From: JAUSKF01 sp964545345
Lineage (GTDB): Bacteria > Patescibacteriota > Minisyncoccia > UBA6257 > WO2-44-18
Reading direction: 5' to 3'
DNA length: 23,554 nt
NCBI GenBank assembly: GCA_964545345.1
Contig: CAZJFE010000011.1
Location: 1-23,554, forward strand
The notes under the pieces are model-generated. The model made no database searches, was not told the DNA's origin, and was given only the letters and a program-made list of their open reading frames with translations. The translations under genes and the position numbers were made by a program. This document shows, in pieces, positions 7,138 through 13,128 of this stretch (the stretch's first letter is position 1; each line of letters opens with the position of its first letter).

Positions 7138-7632
7138 ATGAAAAAAAGCTCAACAATATTTCTTCAGGTAGTCATCGTACTCATTGGCATTGGCGTTCTT
7201 GCTCTCATGCTTTGGGAGCCCCACCTAGAGGGTCGAAACGTAAACGCCACGCTCTTTGAGATCTATTTTAAAGATCCATTTCTGGCATATGTGTATATAG
7301 GGTCCATTCCATTTTTCGTTGCGCTCTATCAGGCAATCAAGGTGCTGGGATATGCCGGTCAAAATAAGATATTCTCGCAAGCGGCCGTGAATACTTTGAG
7401 GACTATAAAATATTGCGCGATAACTCTTGCCGCTTTTATCATGGGAGCAGAAGGCTACATCTTCATTGTCTCGCGCAAAGTAGAGGAGGATATTGCAGGC
7501 GGAGTGATGATGGGCGTTATCTTGATTTTTGTCTCTGCCGTCGTGGCTACTGCCGCGGCTGTGTTTGAAAGAACTTTACAAAACGCCGTTGATATAAAAT
7601 CCGAGAACGACTCAACGGCAGAACTGGACTAA
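7138..7632 (+). CDS. DUF2975-like four-helix membrane protein
   Basis: A 164-residue membrane protein with four hydrophobic segments at about 7-27, 49-71, 90-110 and 121-144. The section between helix 2 and helix 3 (QAIKVLGYAGQNKIFS followed by NTLRTIKYCA) has the pattern typical of DUF2975 proteins: an N-K-x-F-S motif followed by a helix beginning with L-R-x-I-K. Family members are small membrane proteins of unknown function, often encoded beside an XRE-type regulator; no such regulator is present here. The C-terminal 20 residues are hydrophilic. The start is the only reasonable ATG; no Shine-Dalgarno is visible and the upstream 60 bases are A/T-rich with several -10-like hexamers (TAAATT, TAAAAA, TAAAAT), the last four bases from the ATG, so the message may be leaderless or nearly so. 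It is divergent from the ATPase gene and has no obvious terminator. Confidence 0.75.
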   Translation: MKKSSTIFLQVVIVLIGIGVLALMLWEPHLEGRNVNATLFEIYFKDPFLAYVYIGSIPFFVALYQAIKVLGYAGQNKIFSQAAVNTLRTIKYCAITLAAFIMGAEGYIFIVSRKVEEDIAGGVMMGVILIFVSAVVATAAAVFERTLQNAVDIKSENDSTAELD

Positions 7633-7654
7633 CATGGCAATGATCAGCGCCGAA

Positions 7655-7683
7655 TTGCGATTTTTACCGGAATTCCGTAATAT
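7655..7683 (+). promoter_or_regulatory. Promoter of tRNA-Ala
   Basis: TTGCGA (7655-7660), 17-bp spacer, TAATAT (7678-7683); predicted start about 7690, just before the tRNA 5' end. Confidence 0.75.
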
Positions 7684-7693
7684 TTGACGGAAA

Positions 7694-7764
7694 GGGCCCA
7701 TAGTAAAGTGGTATTACACGGCATTCGCATTGCTGAGGCGGGAGTTCGATTCTCCCTGGGTCCA
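7694..7764 (+). tRNA. tRNA-Ala (anticodon CGC)
   Basis: A complete 71-nt cloverleaf. The acceptor stem pairs 7694-7700 with 7757-7763, including G3-U70, the universal alanine identity pair. The D stem is GTAA/TTAC with loop AGTGGTA; the anticodon stem is CGGCA/TGCTG with loop TTCGCAT, giving anticodon CGC (reads GCG); the T arm is GGGAG-TTCGATT-CTCCC. The discriminator is A and the next bases are CCC, so the terminal CCA is not encoded and must be added by nucleotidyltransferase. It has its own promoter and is followed by a structured trailer. Confidence 0.93.
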
Positions 7765-7780
7765 CCCGCATTAAACAGGG

Positions 7781-7894
7781 GCGAAGGCGTATCGCTTTAA
7801 GGAACATCTCGGAGGCGGTTGGGCTTGGCTCGTTCGTTAACTCCGAACGAACAACCGCCGAGAGCGAAGAAAATCCGGCCGCAGGAGCCGGATT
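7781..7894 (+). ncRNA. Strongly structured untranslated stretch downstream of tRNA-Ala (trailer or separate RNA)
   Basis: No coding frame is supported here. Three consecutive helices are seen: AAGGCG/CGCTTT (7784-7789 with 7793-7798); an 11-bp two-part stem CTCGG..CGGTTG (7808-7821, bulge AGG) with CAACCGCCGAG (7852-7862) enclosing a second hairpin CGTTCG/CGAACG (7831-7836 with 7844-7849); and an 8-bp hairpin AATCCGGC/GCCGGATT (7872-7879 with 7887-7894). The last also serves as terminator for the leftward gene at 7925. The region could be the tRNA transcript's 3' trailer or an independent small RNA. It does not match tmRNA, SRP RNA or RNase P by eye. Confidence 0.45.
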
Positions 7895-7895
7895 A
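7871..7895. terminator. Terminator hairpin between tRNA-Ala trailer and the RMD1-like gene
   Basis: Eight-bp stem 7872-7879/7887-7894, loop CGCAGGA. The leftward side ends in TTTTC; the rightward side (ATTATTCTGTTT) is weaker. Confidence 0.6.
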
Positions 7896-7924
7896 TTCTG
7901 TTTCCGCGAAGCAATGCGACTGAG

Positions 7925-8941
7925 TTATTTAGTGTAGTAGAAAAACTCCAGAATTATCAAGGCGAACCAGCCGACTTGCAAGACGAAGAAGAGGACAATC
8001 TGGATTAATTCCAGGAGTTGATGGCGGGAAATGCTGAAGTTTTCCTGCACGATCGCATAAATGTCTTCCAGGGTATCCAGCTTTTTTTGGACCACTTTGC
8101 GCCAGTCGTCCAGTTTAAATTTCTTGGTGGCCAGTTCATAGAGGCGAGCGGAGTACCAGTCACCAATTAATTTAATATCGCGGTCAATCGCTTCAAAATC
8201 AGCAATGGCTTTGGCGCGAACGTGGATCATTTCCCGAAAGGCAAGTTCCAGTCGTTTGCGATTCCAGGTAAAGCTACCCTTGTTAGGAACTTCGGCGAAC
8301 TTCGTTACTTTACGTAAACGCTCGTCCAATTCCTGATCCAGCGCCCGGTAACGCAAAAGTTGCAGGTTGGCGGTCTGGAGTAAATCCACAATATCGTCAA
8401 TCTCGCCTTTAGTGTCAAAAACCACGGCGCCGTCCCAGTCTACGATTACCAGATCATTTTGGGCGTATTTAATTTGAGTGGATAGAGTATATTCAATTTC
8501 TTTTTCGTCCAGAGGTTCTTTTTCGGATTTAAGAAAGGCGCCGATTTCAATGCTGCGATTCAAAAATTGCTCCGGATCTCCCTGATAGCCGGAGACCAAG
8601 GCAATGGCGTACTCCTCACTCATTTCCAGCGCTCCTCCGCGTTTTTGGGAGATCTTCTGACAAGCGTCAATCATCGCTTCGCGAAGTTTGAAGGTTCCTT
8701 CGGAGAAGACATCTTCAACTTCCACCGAGGCCTCCACGAGGAAGTTTTCGGTTGGGTAGGTTCGGACCAAAAACTTAACTGACTTACCTAAAACGTCCTT
8801 CTTTTCCTCGGTGGAGGCGAATTGCTTTGGGATTGCCGAATCATAATACTGCGGCGCGCTTTGGAGCGGCTTTTGTTCCAGCGCCTCGCCCTTTTTCAGA
8901 CGAGGGGATTCGGCTATTACGAAAGTAATCAGCTTGTTCAT
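7925..8941 (-). CDS. RMD1/DUF155-like C-terminally anchored membrane protein
   Basis: A 338-residue protein resembling the RMD1/Sif2 (DUF155) superfamily. Features that fit are the EIEYTLSTQIKYAQNDLVIVDWDGAVVFD-type central block (about 148-176, not quoted in full), a following helix ANLQLLRYRALDQELDERL (191-209), a long helical region, and the C-terminal pattern with a helix LYELATKKFKLDDWRKVVQK, then KLDTLEDIYAIVQE and one hydrophobic helix (311-335) before a short tail. In eukaryotes RMD1 relatives are mitochondrial or nuclear membrane proteins, RMD1 being required for meiotic nuclear division; the bacterial function is unknown. There is no signal peptide, so the large N-terminal part should be cytoplasmic. 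A -10 TGG-TAAAAT (complement of 8962-8970) is close to the ATG, leaving a leader of only about 14 nt, and no clear Shine-Dalgarno. Single-gene unit. The assignment is from remembered sequence pattern, so it is moderate. Confidence 0.6.
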   Translation of the reverse strand: MNKLITFVIAESPRLKKGEALEQKPLQSAPQYYDSAIPKQFASTEEKKDVLGKSVKFLVRTYPTENFLVEASVEVEDVFSEGTFKLREAMIDACQKISQKRGGALEMSEEYAIALVSGYQGDPEQFLNRSIEIGAFLKSEKEPLDEKEIEYTLSTQIKYAQNDLVIVDWDGAVVFDTKGEIDDIVDLLQTANLQLLRYRALDQELDERLRKVTKFAEVPNKGSFTWNRKRLELAFREMIHVRAKAIADFEAIDRDIKLIGDWYSARLYELATKKFKLDDWRKVVQKKLDTLEDIYAIVQENFSISRHQLLELIQIVLFFVLQVGWFALIILEFFYYTK

Positions 8942-8961
8942 GGTTGTATATCAACAACCTC

Positions 8962-8970
8962 ATTTTACCA
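8962..8970 (-). promoter_or_regulatory. Extended -10 promoter of the RMD1-like gene
   Basis: Leftward TGG-TAAAAT; predicted start near 8955, so a very short leader. Confidence 0.55.
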
Positions 8971-9043
8971 CGGATTTGCCAAAAGTCCTTGGAATTTGGG
9001 TGATATAGCCAAAAAACTAGGGGTAGTGTATATATGTTATTAT

Positions 9044-9143
9044 CGTAATAAGGGAGTAGGGCTACTTCTGCTTAAAATAAGCCTGCCTGACCGGTAGGCG
9101 GGCTCAAAATGAGCTTAAAGGTAACCCAAAAGCCCCTTATTCG
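9044..9143. repeat. Long imperfect inverted repeat containing a GCCTGCC-type palindrome (copy 2)
   Basis: Outer arms AATAAGGG (9047-9054) and CCCTTATT (9134-9141) are complementary, with CG on their outer sides and a further A/T-rich match beyond. Inside sits a 9-bp hairpin AGCCTGCCT/AGGCGGGCT (9080-9088 with 9096-9104, one G-U). It occupies the 5' region of the sigma-factor gene, so it is either a small mobile palindromic element or a long leader structure. A -10-like TTATTAT (9037-9043) lies at its left edge. Confidence 0.5.
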
Positions 9144-9149
9144 TTATAT

Positions 9150-9692
9150 ATGCTAGAGGGAGAACACAAGTTAATAGAGCAGGCCAAAGATGGTCATCAC
9201 GAAAGCTTCGGTAAGCTTTACGACCATTACATTACTCCGATTTACCGCTTCGTGATGGTTAAAGTTAACCATCGTGATGATGCCGAAGACCTGACTCATG
9301 AAGTCTTCCTCAGCGCCTGGCAGAACCTGAAAAATTATAAGTTTCAGGGATTTCCGTTTTCTAGCTGGTTGTATCAAATTGCTCGGAACAAGGTCATTGA
9401 CCATTACCGGACGAAGAAGATGCACTCAAGCATTGATGACGTGGATGAGAATCTTTTTGAAATTGTAGGCGCGCTTGAAAAAGGATTAGACACTTCGCTA
9501 GCGTTGGAAAACGTCAAAGAGGCGATTGCTTCTCTGACCCCCGACCAGCAAGATGTGATTGTTATGAGATTCGTTGAAGACCTTTCCAACGAAGAGATAG
9601 CGTCCGCTCTGAAAAAGAGCGATGGCGCCGTAAGGTTGTTACAGCATCGCGCGATCAATAATTTGAAAGCTAAGTTGAGTCGTAAAGACTAA
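9150..9692 (+). CDS. ECF-type RNA polymerase sigma factor
   Basis: A 180-residue sigma-70 family factor of the extracytoplasmic-function group. Region 2 spans about 20-90, with the characteristic DDAEDLTHEVFLSAWQ segment (43-58; region 2.2) and SSWLYQIARNKVIDHYR (71-87; regions 2.3-2.4). Region 4 spans about 122-175 with SLTPDQQDVIVMRF and a helix-turn-helix N-E-E-I-A-S-A-L around 147-154. Regions 1.1 and 3 are missing, as expected for ECF factors. It would direct RNA polymerase to a small regulon on release from an anti-sigma factor; the gene four bases downstream encodes a good candidate. The ATG has no upstream Shine-Dalgarno, and the leader contains the inverted repeat at 9044-9143. Identification is firm; the ECF subgroup cannot be decided by eye. 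Confidence 0.93.
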   Translation: MLEGEHKLIEQAKDGHHESFGKLYDHYITPIYRFVMVKVNHRDDAEDLTHEVFLSAWQNLKNYKFQGFPFSSWLYQIARNKVIDHYRTKKMHSSIDDVDENLFEIVGALEKGLDTSLALENVKEAIASLTPDQQDVIVMRFVEDLSNEEIASALKKSDGAVRLLQHRAINNLKAKLSRKD

Positions 9693-9696
9693 CAAC

Positions 9697-10089
9697 ATGG
9701 AAGATCAACTAATCAAAATTTTAAAATCACTTAAATCCATCGCTCCTGATCAGGAATTTATTTCCAAATCCAGGAATTTGGTTTTGTCCGCCCCCCAGCA
9801 CACTCGGGGTTGGTTTATTTTCCACGGCGGAGTTTTGCAGAGCATCAAAATGGGAGCCGCTTTTACTTTAGCCAGCGGATTACTTTTCATAATTCTTGGC
9901 GGCATCTCTTTCTTTAACGTTCGTAATTTATCCCCGGTGATGCTTTCCAGCATTAATTCCAGCAATATTGAAGCCGAAGCTGACAGCGTGGATTTCCACA
10001 TTCAGTTAGGTCAGGCGAAGTATGAAACCGATTCCGAAAAAGAAATCGGAGCTAAGATAGACGAACTTTTGAATAATCTAAGTCTATGA
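9697..10089 (+). CDS. Putative membrane-bound anti-sigma factor
   Basis: A 130-residue single-pass membrane protein. Residues 1-50 are soluble and predicted cytoplasmic (LIKILKSLKSIAPDQEF), residues 52-73 form the membrane helix, and about 57 residues follow on the outside. Topology, size and location (start four bases after the sigma factor stop, no separate Shine-Dalgarno, hence translational coupling) are those of an ECF anti-sigma factor. The zinc-binding H-x3-C-x2-C motif of ZAS-type anti-sigma factors is absent, and no named anti-sigma domain is recognised, so the role rests on context. The outer segment would be the natural place for signal sensing or regulated proteolysis. The stop codon overlaps the next start (ATGA, 10086-10089), tying it to the secreted protein that follows. 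Confidence 0.7.
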   Translation: MEDQLIKILKSLKSIAPDQEFISKSRNLVLSAPQHTRGWFIFHGGVLQSIKMGAAFTLASGLLFIILGGISFFNVRNLSPVMLSSINSSNIEAEADSVDFHIQLGQAKYETDSEKEIGAKIDELLNNLSL

Positions 10090-10835
10090 TCTCAATCTTA
10101 GGCAGGATTAAATTGGCGACACTCGGTGTGGCCGCCGTAAATTTGCTGGTCGCGACGCCGGTTTTGGCTTGGGATTTAGCCCCTCGCGCTTCCGCGCAAT
10201 CCGACGCGGTGAAATCGGCTCTTGATGAATTGGAATCTCCGGATCACGAGTTGTCTCCCTTGGAGCAGTTTTTAGGTGTTTTGGACGTTTTGGACGCTCA
10301 AATTGTTGATCTAGAGAACAGTTTAGTTGCTCTCAGAGGCCTCAGCTCTGACCAGGTCTCTCAGCGCGGGGAATATCTATTGTTTTTGGAGGAATCGGCG
10401 AGTTATCTGACCGCGCTCCGTTTAGATACCGACGCGGAAGAGGTGGATGTGAAGTTTTTAGCTGACGACCTAAAGACCTGGAAAGAAGAAATCTTTGACC
10501 CAGAGGTCCAGGAAATTTTGAATTTTTCTTTGATTTTGCAGGCCCGGTCTATCTTACGGACGGCCGAACTTCGCTACTTAAAAATTAGATCAGATGTTGA
10601 GCGCCTTTCCGATTTGAAAATTTTAACTGACAACCGAGCGGAACTGTTGTTAACAGAAGCCAGACTTTTGCTGACTGCCGCGGATACTTTCTTGGATACA
10701 GCCGAGGAGTTGCTCGCTGAAGGAGATCAGGATGCTCAGCTCAGAAAGACTGTTAACGCGGCTATCGCCAAAATTAAGTTGGCCTACAAAAAGTTTTTGG
10801 ATATTAGTTATCTCGTCAAAAGTTCTCTCAAATAA
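10086..10835 (+). CDS. Secreted alpha-helical protein of the sigma/anti-sigma operon
   Basis: A 249-residue exported protein. A signal peptide covers residues 1-28 (basic start, hydrophobic core LGVAAVNLLVA, probable cleavage after V-L-A28). The rest is almost entirely predicted helix: acidic and leucine-rich stretches such as LDVLDAQIVDLENSLVALRG and, near the C terminus, LLLTEARLLLTAADTFLDTAEELLAEG and a basic AKIKLAYKKFLD helix. This pattern suits a periplasmic-type coiled-coil or helical-bundle protein and resembles DUF5667-like exported helical proteins encoded with sigma factors in other bacteria, but that match is uncertain. It overlaps the anti-sigma gene by four bases and ends at a strong terminator, so it is the last gene and a likely partner or target of the sigma/anti-sigma pair. 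Confidence 0.8.
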   Translation: MISILGRIKLATLGVAAVNLLVATPVLAWDLAPRASAQSDAVKSALDELESPDHELSPLEQFLGVLDVLDAQIVDLENSLVALRGLSSDQVSQRGEYLLFLEESASYLTALRLDTDAEEVDVKFLADDLKTWKEEIFDPEVQEILNFSLILQARSILRTAELRYLKIRSDVERLSDLKILTDNRAELLLTEARLLLTAADTFLDTAEELLAEGDQDAQLRKTVNAAIAKIKLAYKKFLDISYLVKSSLK

Positions 10836-10869
10836 AAAACTACCCCACACAAAGGGGTAGTTTTTTATT
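10834..10869. terminator. Bidirectional terminator between the sigma operon and HU
   Basis: A 13-bp stem AAAAAACTACCCC (10834-10846) / GGGGTAGTTTTTT (10854-10866), loop ACACAAA. Confidence 0.92.
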
Positions 10870-10871
10870 TA

Positions 10872-11147
10872 CTAGCGAACTGAGTCTTTCAATTCCTTTC
10901 CTGGGCGGAATTTCGGTCGGGTCATCGCCGGAATTTGGAGTTTTGCTCCAGTTTTCGGATTGACGCCCATGCGGGCTTTGGCTTTGACGACTCGGAAAGT
11001 GCCAAATCCGGTAACACCGACTTCTTCGCCGCGGCTCAAGGATTTTGTAATGGTATCAAAGACGGCATTCACCGCCTCTTGAGCGGCCTTCTTGGTTTCT
11101 ATTCCCGCCGCTTTCATTACTGCTTCTACTAGTCCTTCTCTTTTCAT
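10872..11147 (-). CDS. hup: DNA-binding protein HU
   Basis: A 91-residue nucleoid-associated histone-like protein that bends and compacts DNA as a dimer. The frame extends upstream to 11243, but the ATG at 11145-11147 gives the normal HU length and N terminus (MKREGLVEAVMKAAGI). Landmarks are GVTGFGTF around 43-50, the beta-arm with the NPKTGAKLQIPA segment including the DNA-intercalating proline position, and the conserved end PKFRPGKELKDSVR. There is no Shine-Dalgarno before the ATG. A promoter, TTGCGC-18-TATACT, lies at 11206-11235, giving a leader of about 52 nt. It faces the sigma operon across a shared terminator. Confident family assignment; HU versus IHF cannot be excluded absolutely but the sequence is HU-like. 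Confidence 0.95.
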   Translation of the reverse strand: MKREGLVEAVMKAAGIETKKAAQEAVNAVFDTITKSLSRGEEVGVTGFGTFRVVKAKARMGVNPKTGAKLQIPAMTRPKFRPGKELKDSVR

Positions 11148-11205
11148 TTTTGTGATTATGAGATTATTCTGCGACCTTTTTATTAGTTTTTCTAATTCTG
11201 AGTTA

Positions 11206-11235
11206 AGTATACCGAATGGCTGTTGCGGGGCGCAA
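11206..11235 (-). promoter_or_regulatory. Promoter of hup
   Basis: Leftward TTGCGC (complement of 11230-11235), 18-bp spacer, TATACT (complement of 11206-11211). The -35 sits in a small inverted repeat GTTGC/GCAAC. Confidence 0.65.
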
Positions 11236-11260
11236 CTGGGCAAACAAAAATCTCCCTGGA

Positions 11261-11283
11261 GCCTGCCCGCCTATGGCGGGGGG
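11261..11283. repeat. GCCTGCC-type palindrome, copy 3
   Basis: GCCTG followed by CCCGCC-TAT-GGCGGG, a 6-bp perfect hairpin with the same TAT loop as the copy at 5392-5406. Confidence 0.55.
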
Positions 11284-11289
11284 AGCTCA

Positions 11290-11392
11290 ATAAAACCAAA
11301 GACCCCGCTTGCGCGAGGTCTTTAGCCACAAATTGACAGGGCATTTCTCGATCCGGCTTGCGCTAGATTGAGCAATACTCACAATCACTCTA
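11290..11392 (-). ncRNA. Predicted ~100-nt small RNA with its own promoter and terminator
   Basis: Leftward promoter TTGACT-17-TATACT predicts a start near 11392. The transcript ends in a hairpin AAAGACCTCGC/GCGGGGTCTTT (11323-11313 with 11308-11298) closed by a GCAA tetraloop and followed by GGTTTTATT. On this strand the stem is fully paired through a U-G wobble, while the opposite strand would have a C-A mismatch, so the leftward RNA is the functional one. Upstream, CTCAATC (about 11373-11367) can pair either with an earlier GATTGTGAG or with a later GATCGAG across a second GCAA-capped hairpin, suggesting two alternative folds. No known RNA family is recognised. Confidence 0.55.
11298..11323 (-). 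terminator. Terminator of the predicted small RNA
   Basis: Eleven-bp leftward stem with GCAA loop, one U-G pair, then GGTTTTATT. Confidence 0.75.
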
Positions 11393-11398
11393 ACTACC

Positions 11399-11439
11399 AG
11401 TATACTCTCATTGACTTCATAAGTCAACTACGGTACTAT
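11399..11439. promoter_or_regulatory. Divergent promoters sharing a palindromic -35 region (rny and small RNA)
   Basis: The perfect palindrome TTGACTT-cat-AAGTCAA (11411-11427) supplies a -35 for each direction. Rightward: TTGACT (11411-11416), 17 bp, TACTAT (11434-11439), toward rny. Leftward: TTGACT (complement of 11422-11427), 17 bp, TATACT (complement of 11399-11404), toward the small RNA. The two promoters overlap and should compete for polymerase; the palindrome could also be an operator. Confidence 0.75.
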
Positions 11440-11494
11440 ATGGATAAATACAAGTCGAATCTGTATTTCATGAAATTAAATCAATTTATACAAT

Positions 11495-12985
11495 ATGACT
11501 CAATCACTCCTTTTCGGAGCGGCGTTTTTAGTCGTCGGAGTTACCTTAGGTTATTTGGTCCGTCAGCTATTATCGGCCAAGCAAGCTAGTTCGCTAGAGC
11601 AGAAATCAAAACAGATTATCTTAGAAGCCCAAGACAAGGCGGTGGCTTTGCTTAATGAGGCCAAAAAAGAAGAGCGGGAGAGAAAAATTCAGGTAGATAA
11701 GTTGGAAGAGAGAGCGCGTTCCAAGGAGGAATCTTTGGATCAGCAATCCCGGAATTTGGTTAGTCAGGAAAATAAACTTAAGTCCGAGCTGGGCGGCGTG
11801 GAACAGGTGAAAAAAGATATCGCTGAAGCGCAGATGAAGGCCGTGGCGCAGTTGGAAAAAATCTCCGGGCTTTCCGTCGCGGAGGCCAAAACCCGTTTAA
11901 TGGGCGAGGTGGAAGAACAGCACCGTCATGAATTAATCCGCAAACTACAGGAATTGGAAAAAGATAAACGGGAGGAAATTGAGAAGAAGAGTTTGGATAT
12001 TATCACCACCGCGATGCAGAGGTATGCCCGCTCGCACGTGGCGGATTTAACCACCACTGTTTTCACTCTCCCCAATGAAGATATGAAGGGCAAGATTATT
12101 GGCCGCGAGGGCCGTAATATCCGCACCTTGGAGCGCTTAACCGGAGCGGAATTAATTGTTGATGAATCTCCGGAGAATATCGTGATTTCTTCTTTTGATC
12201 CTTTGCGTCGGGAAATTGCCCGGTTGGCGTTGGAGAAGTTAATTAAAGACGGTCGCATTCAGCCGGCGAAGATTGAGGAGAAAGTTGAGGAGGCGAAAGG
12301 CGAATTGGAAAAGCGGATGCAAGAGATTGGCGAGCAAGCTTCGTTGGAGTTGGGCATTATTGATTTTCCGAAAGAAATCTCGCAATTGATCGGCCGGTTG
12401 CACTTCCGCACTAGCTACGGCCAGAACGTTTTGGTTCACTCCGTTGAAATGGCCTACATTTCCGGAATGATCGCAGCGGAATTGGGAGCAAACGTGGATA
12501 TCGCCAAGCGCGGAGCGTTGCTGCACGATATTGGCAAGGCGATCAGTCATGAGGTGGAAGGAACGCACGTGAATTTGGGCCGGAAGATTTTACAGAAATA
12601 TAATATTGACCCGCGCGTTATTCAGGCGATGGAGGCGCATCACGAGGAATATCCGTTTTCTTCCACAGAATCTTTCATCGTGGCCGCCGCCGATATTCTT
12701 TCCGCGGCTCGCCCGGGCGCCCGCCGCGACACGGTGGAAAATTACCTGAAGCGCTTGGAGAACTTGGAAAAGATCGCTACCGGATTTGACGGAGTAAAAA
12801 CGGCTTATGCTTTATCAGCAGGCCGTGAAATCAGAATCTTCGTCGTTCCGGAAAAGATTGATGATTTCGGCGCCTTCCAGTTAGCGAAAAACGTGGCCTC
12901 CAAAGTTCAATCGGAGTTGAAATATCCGGGTGAGATTAAAGTGAACGTGATTCGGGAGACGCGGGCCGTTGAGTACGCAAAGTAA
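11495..12985 (+). CDS. rny: Ribonuclease Y
   Basis: A 496-residue membrane-anchored endoribonuclease that starts mRNA decay and processing. Domains in order: N-terminal membrane helix (about 4-25), a long charged coiled coil (about 30-170), a KH RNA-binding domain with GKIIGREGRNI (199-209), an HD-family metal-dependent domain with HSVEMA (315-320) and the catalytic HDIGKA (344-349) plus EAHHEEYP (380-387), and the conserved C-terminal domain ending KVNVIRETRAVEYAK. Length is close to the usual ~520. No Shine-Dalgarno is evident before the ATG; the promoter at 11411-11439 predicts a ~50-nt A/T-rich leader. A terminator follows, so the gene is monocistronic. The membrane anchor suggests the degradosome core is at the cytoplasmic membrane, as in Firmicutes. 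Confidence 0.97.
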   Translation: MTQSLLFGAAFLVVGVTLGYLVRQLLSAKQASSLEQKSKQIILEAQDKAVALLNEAKKEERERKIQVDKLEERARSKEESLDQQSRNLVSQENKLKSELGGVEQVKKDIAEAQMKAVAQLEKISGLSVAEAKTRLMGEVEEQHRHELIRKLQELEKDKREEIEKKSLDIITTAMQRYARSHVADLTTTVFTLPNEDMKGKIIGREGRNIRTLERLTGAELIVDESPENIVISSFDPLRREIARLALEKLIKDGRIQPAKIEEKVEEAKGELEKRMQEIGEQASLELGIIDFPKEISQLIGRLHFRTSYGQNVLVHSVEMAYISGMIAAELGANVDIAKRGALLHDIGKAISHEVEGTHVNLGRKILQKYNIDPRVIQAMEAHHEEYPFSSTESFIVAAADILSAARPGARRDTVENYLKRLENLEKIATGFDGVKTAYALSAGREIRIFVVPEKIDDFGAFQLAKNVASKVQSELKYPGEIKVNVIRETRAVEYAK

Positions 12986-12994
12986 GGGCTTTCT

Positions 12995-13026
12995 ACAAAA
13001 TCCCCGCATTATGCGGGGATTTTGTT
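12995..13026 (+). terminator. Terminator of rny
   Basis: Fourteen-bp stem ACAAAATCCCCGCA / TGCGGGGATTTTGT around TTA, followed by TT. Confidence 0.9.
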
Positions 13027-13040
13027 TAGAAAACCTTACC

Positions 13041-13063
13041 CCGCACACTTTGGGTGTGCGGTG
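13041..13063. other. GC-rich hairpin upstream of the first lipoprotein promoter
   Basis: CCGCACAC (13041-13048) / GTGTGCGG, with no T-run after it. Purpose unknown; it could be a remnant terminator or a boundary of the lipoprotein cluster. Confidence 0.45.
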
Positions 13064-13071
13064 GTAGAAAA

Positions 13072-13100
13072 TTGACCGAAGCCGGTAAATTGCTTATTAT
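13072..13100 (+). promoter_or_regulatory. Lipoprotein-array promoter 1
   Basis: TTGACC (13072-13077), 17 bp, TATTAT (13095-13100), followed by C. Shares the TTGCT-TATTATC end with promoters 2 and 3. Confidence 0.8.
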
Positions 13101-13128
13101 CTCACCAGTTCCATTCAAGGAGAAAGCT

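Larger units (their letters stand above)
11148..11494. other. 347-bp intergenic region between hup and rny: promoters, a palindrome and a predicted small RNA
   Basis: No coding frame here has a plausible start. From left to right it holds the hup leader and promoter (11206-11235), a GCCTGCC-type palindrome (11261-11283), a leftward terminator (11290-11323), a predicted leftward small RNA (to 11392), a divergent promoter pair sharing a palindrome (11399-11439), and the rny leader. Confidence 0.7.

Noticed and set aside
7634..7687. 17-codon ORF between the DUF2975-like gene and tRNA-Ala
   Set aside because: No ribosome site, and it overlaps the tRNA promoter.
8942..8959. GGTTGT/ACAACC hairpin touching the start codon of the RMD1-like gene
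   Set aside because: The predicted transcription start (near 8955) falls within the hairpin, so most of the 5' arm would not be in the mRNA; left as chance or an operator.
11368..11589. Rightward 73-codon frame before rny
   Set aside because: It runs through both divergent promoters and overlaps the rny start in another frame; low-complexity translation.
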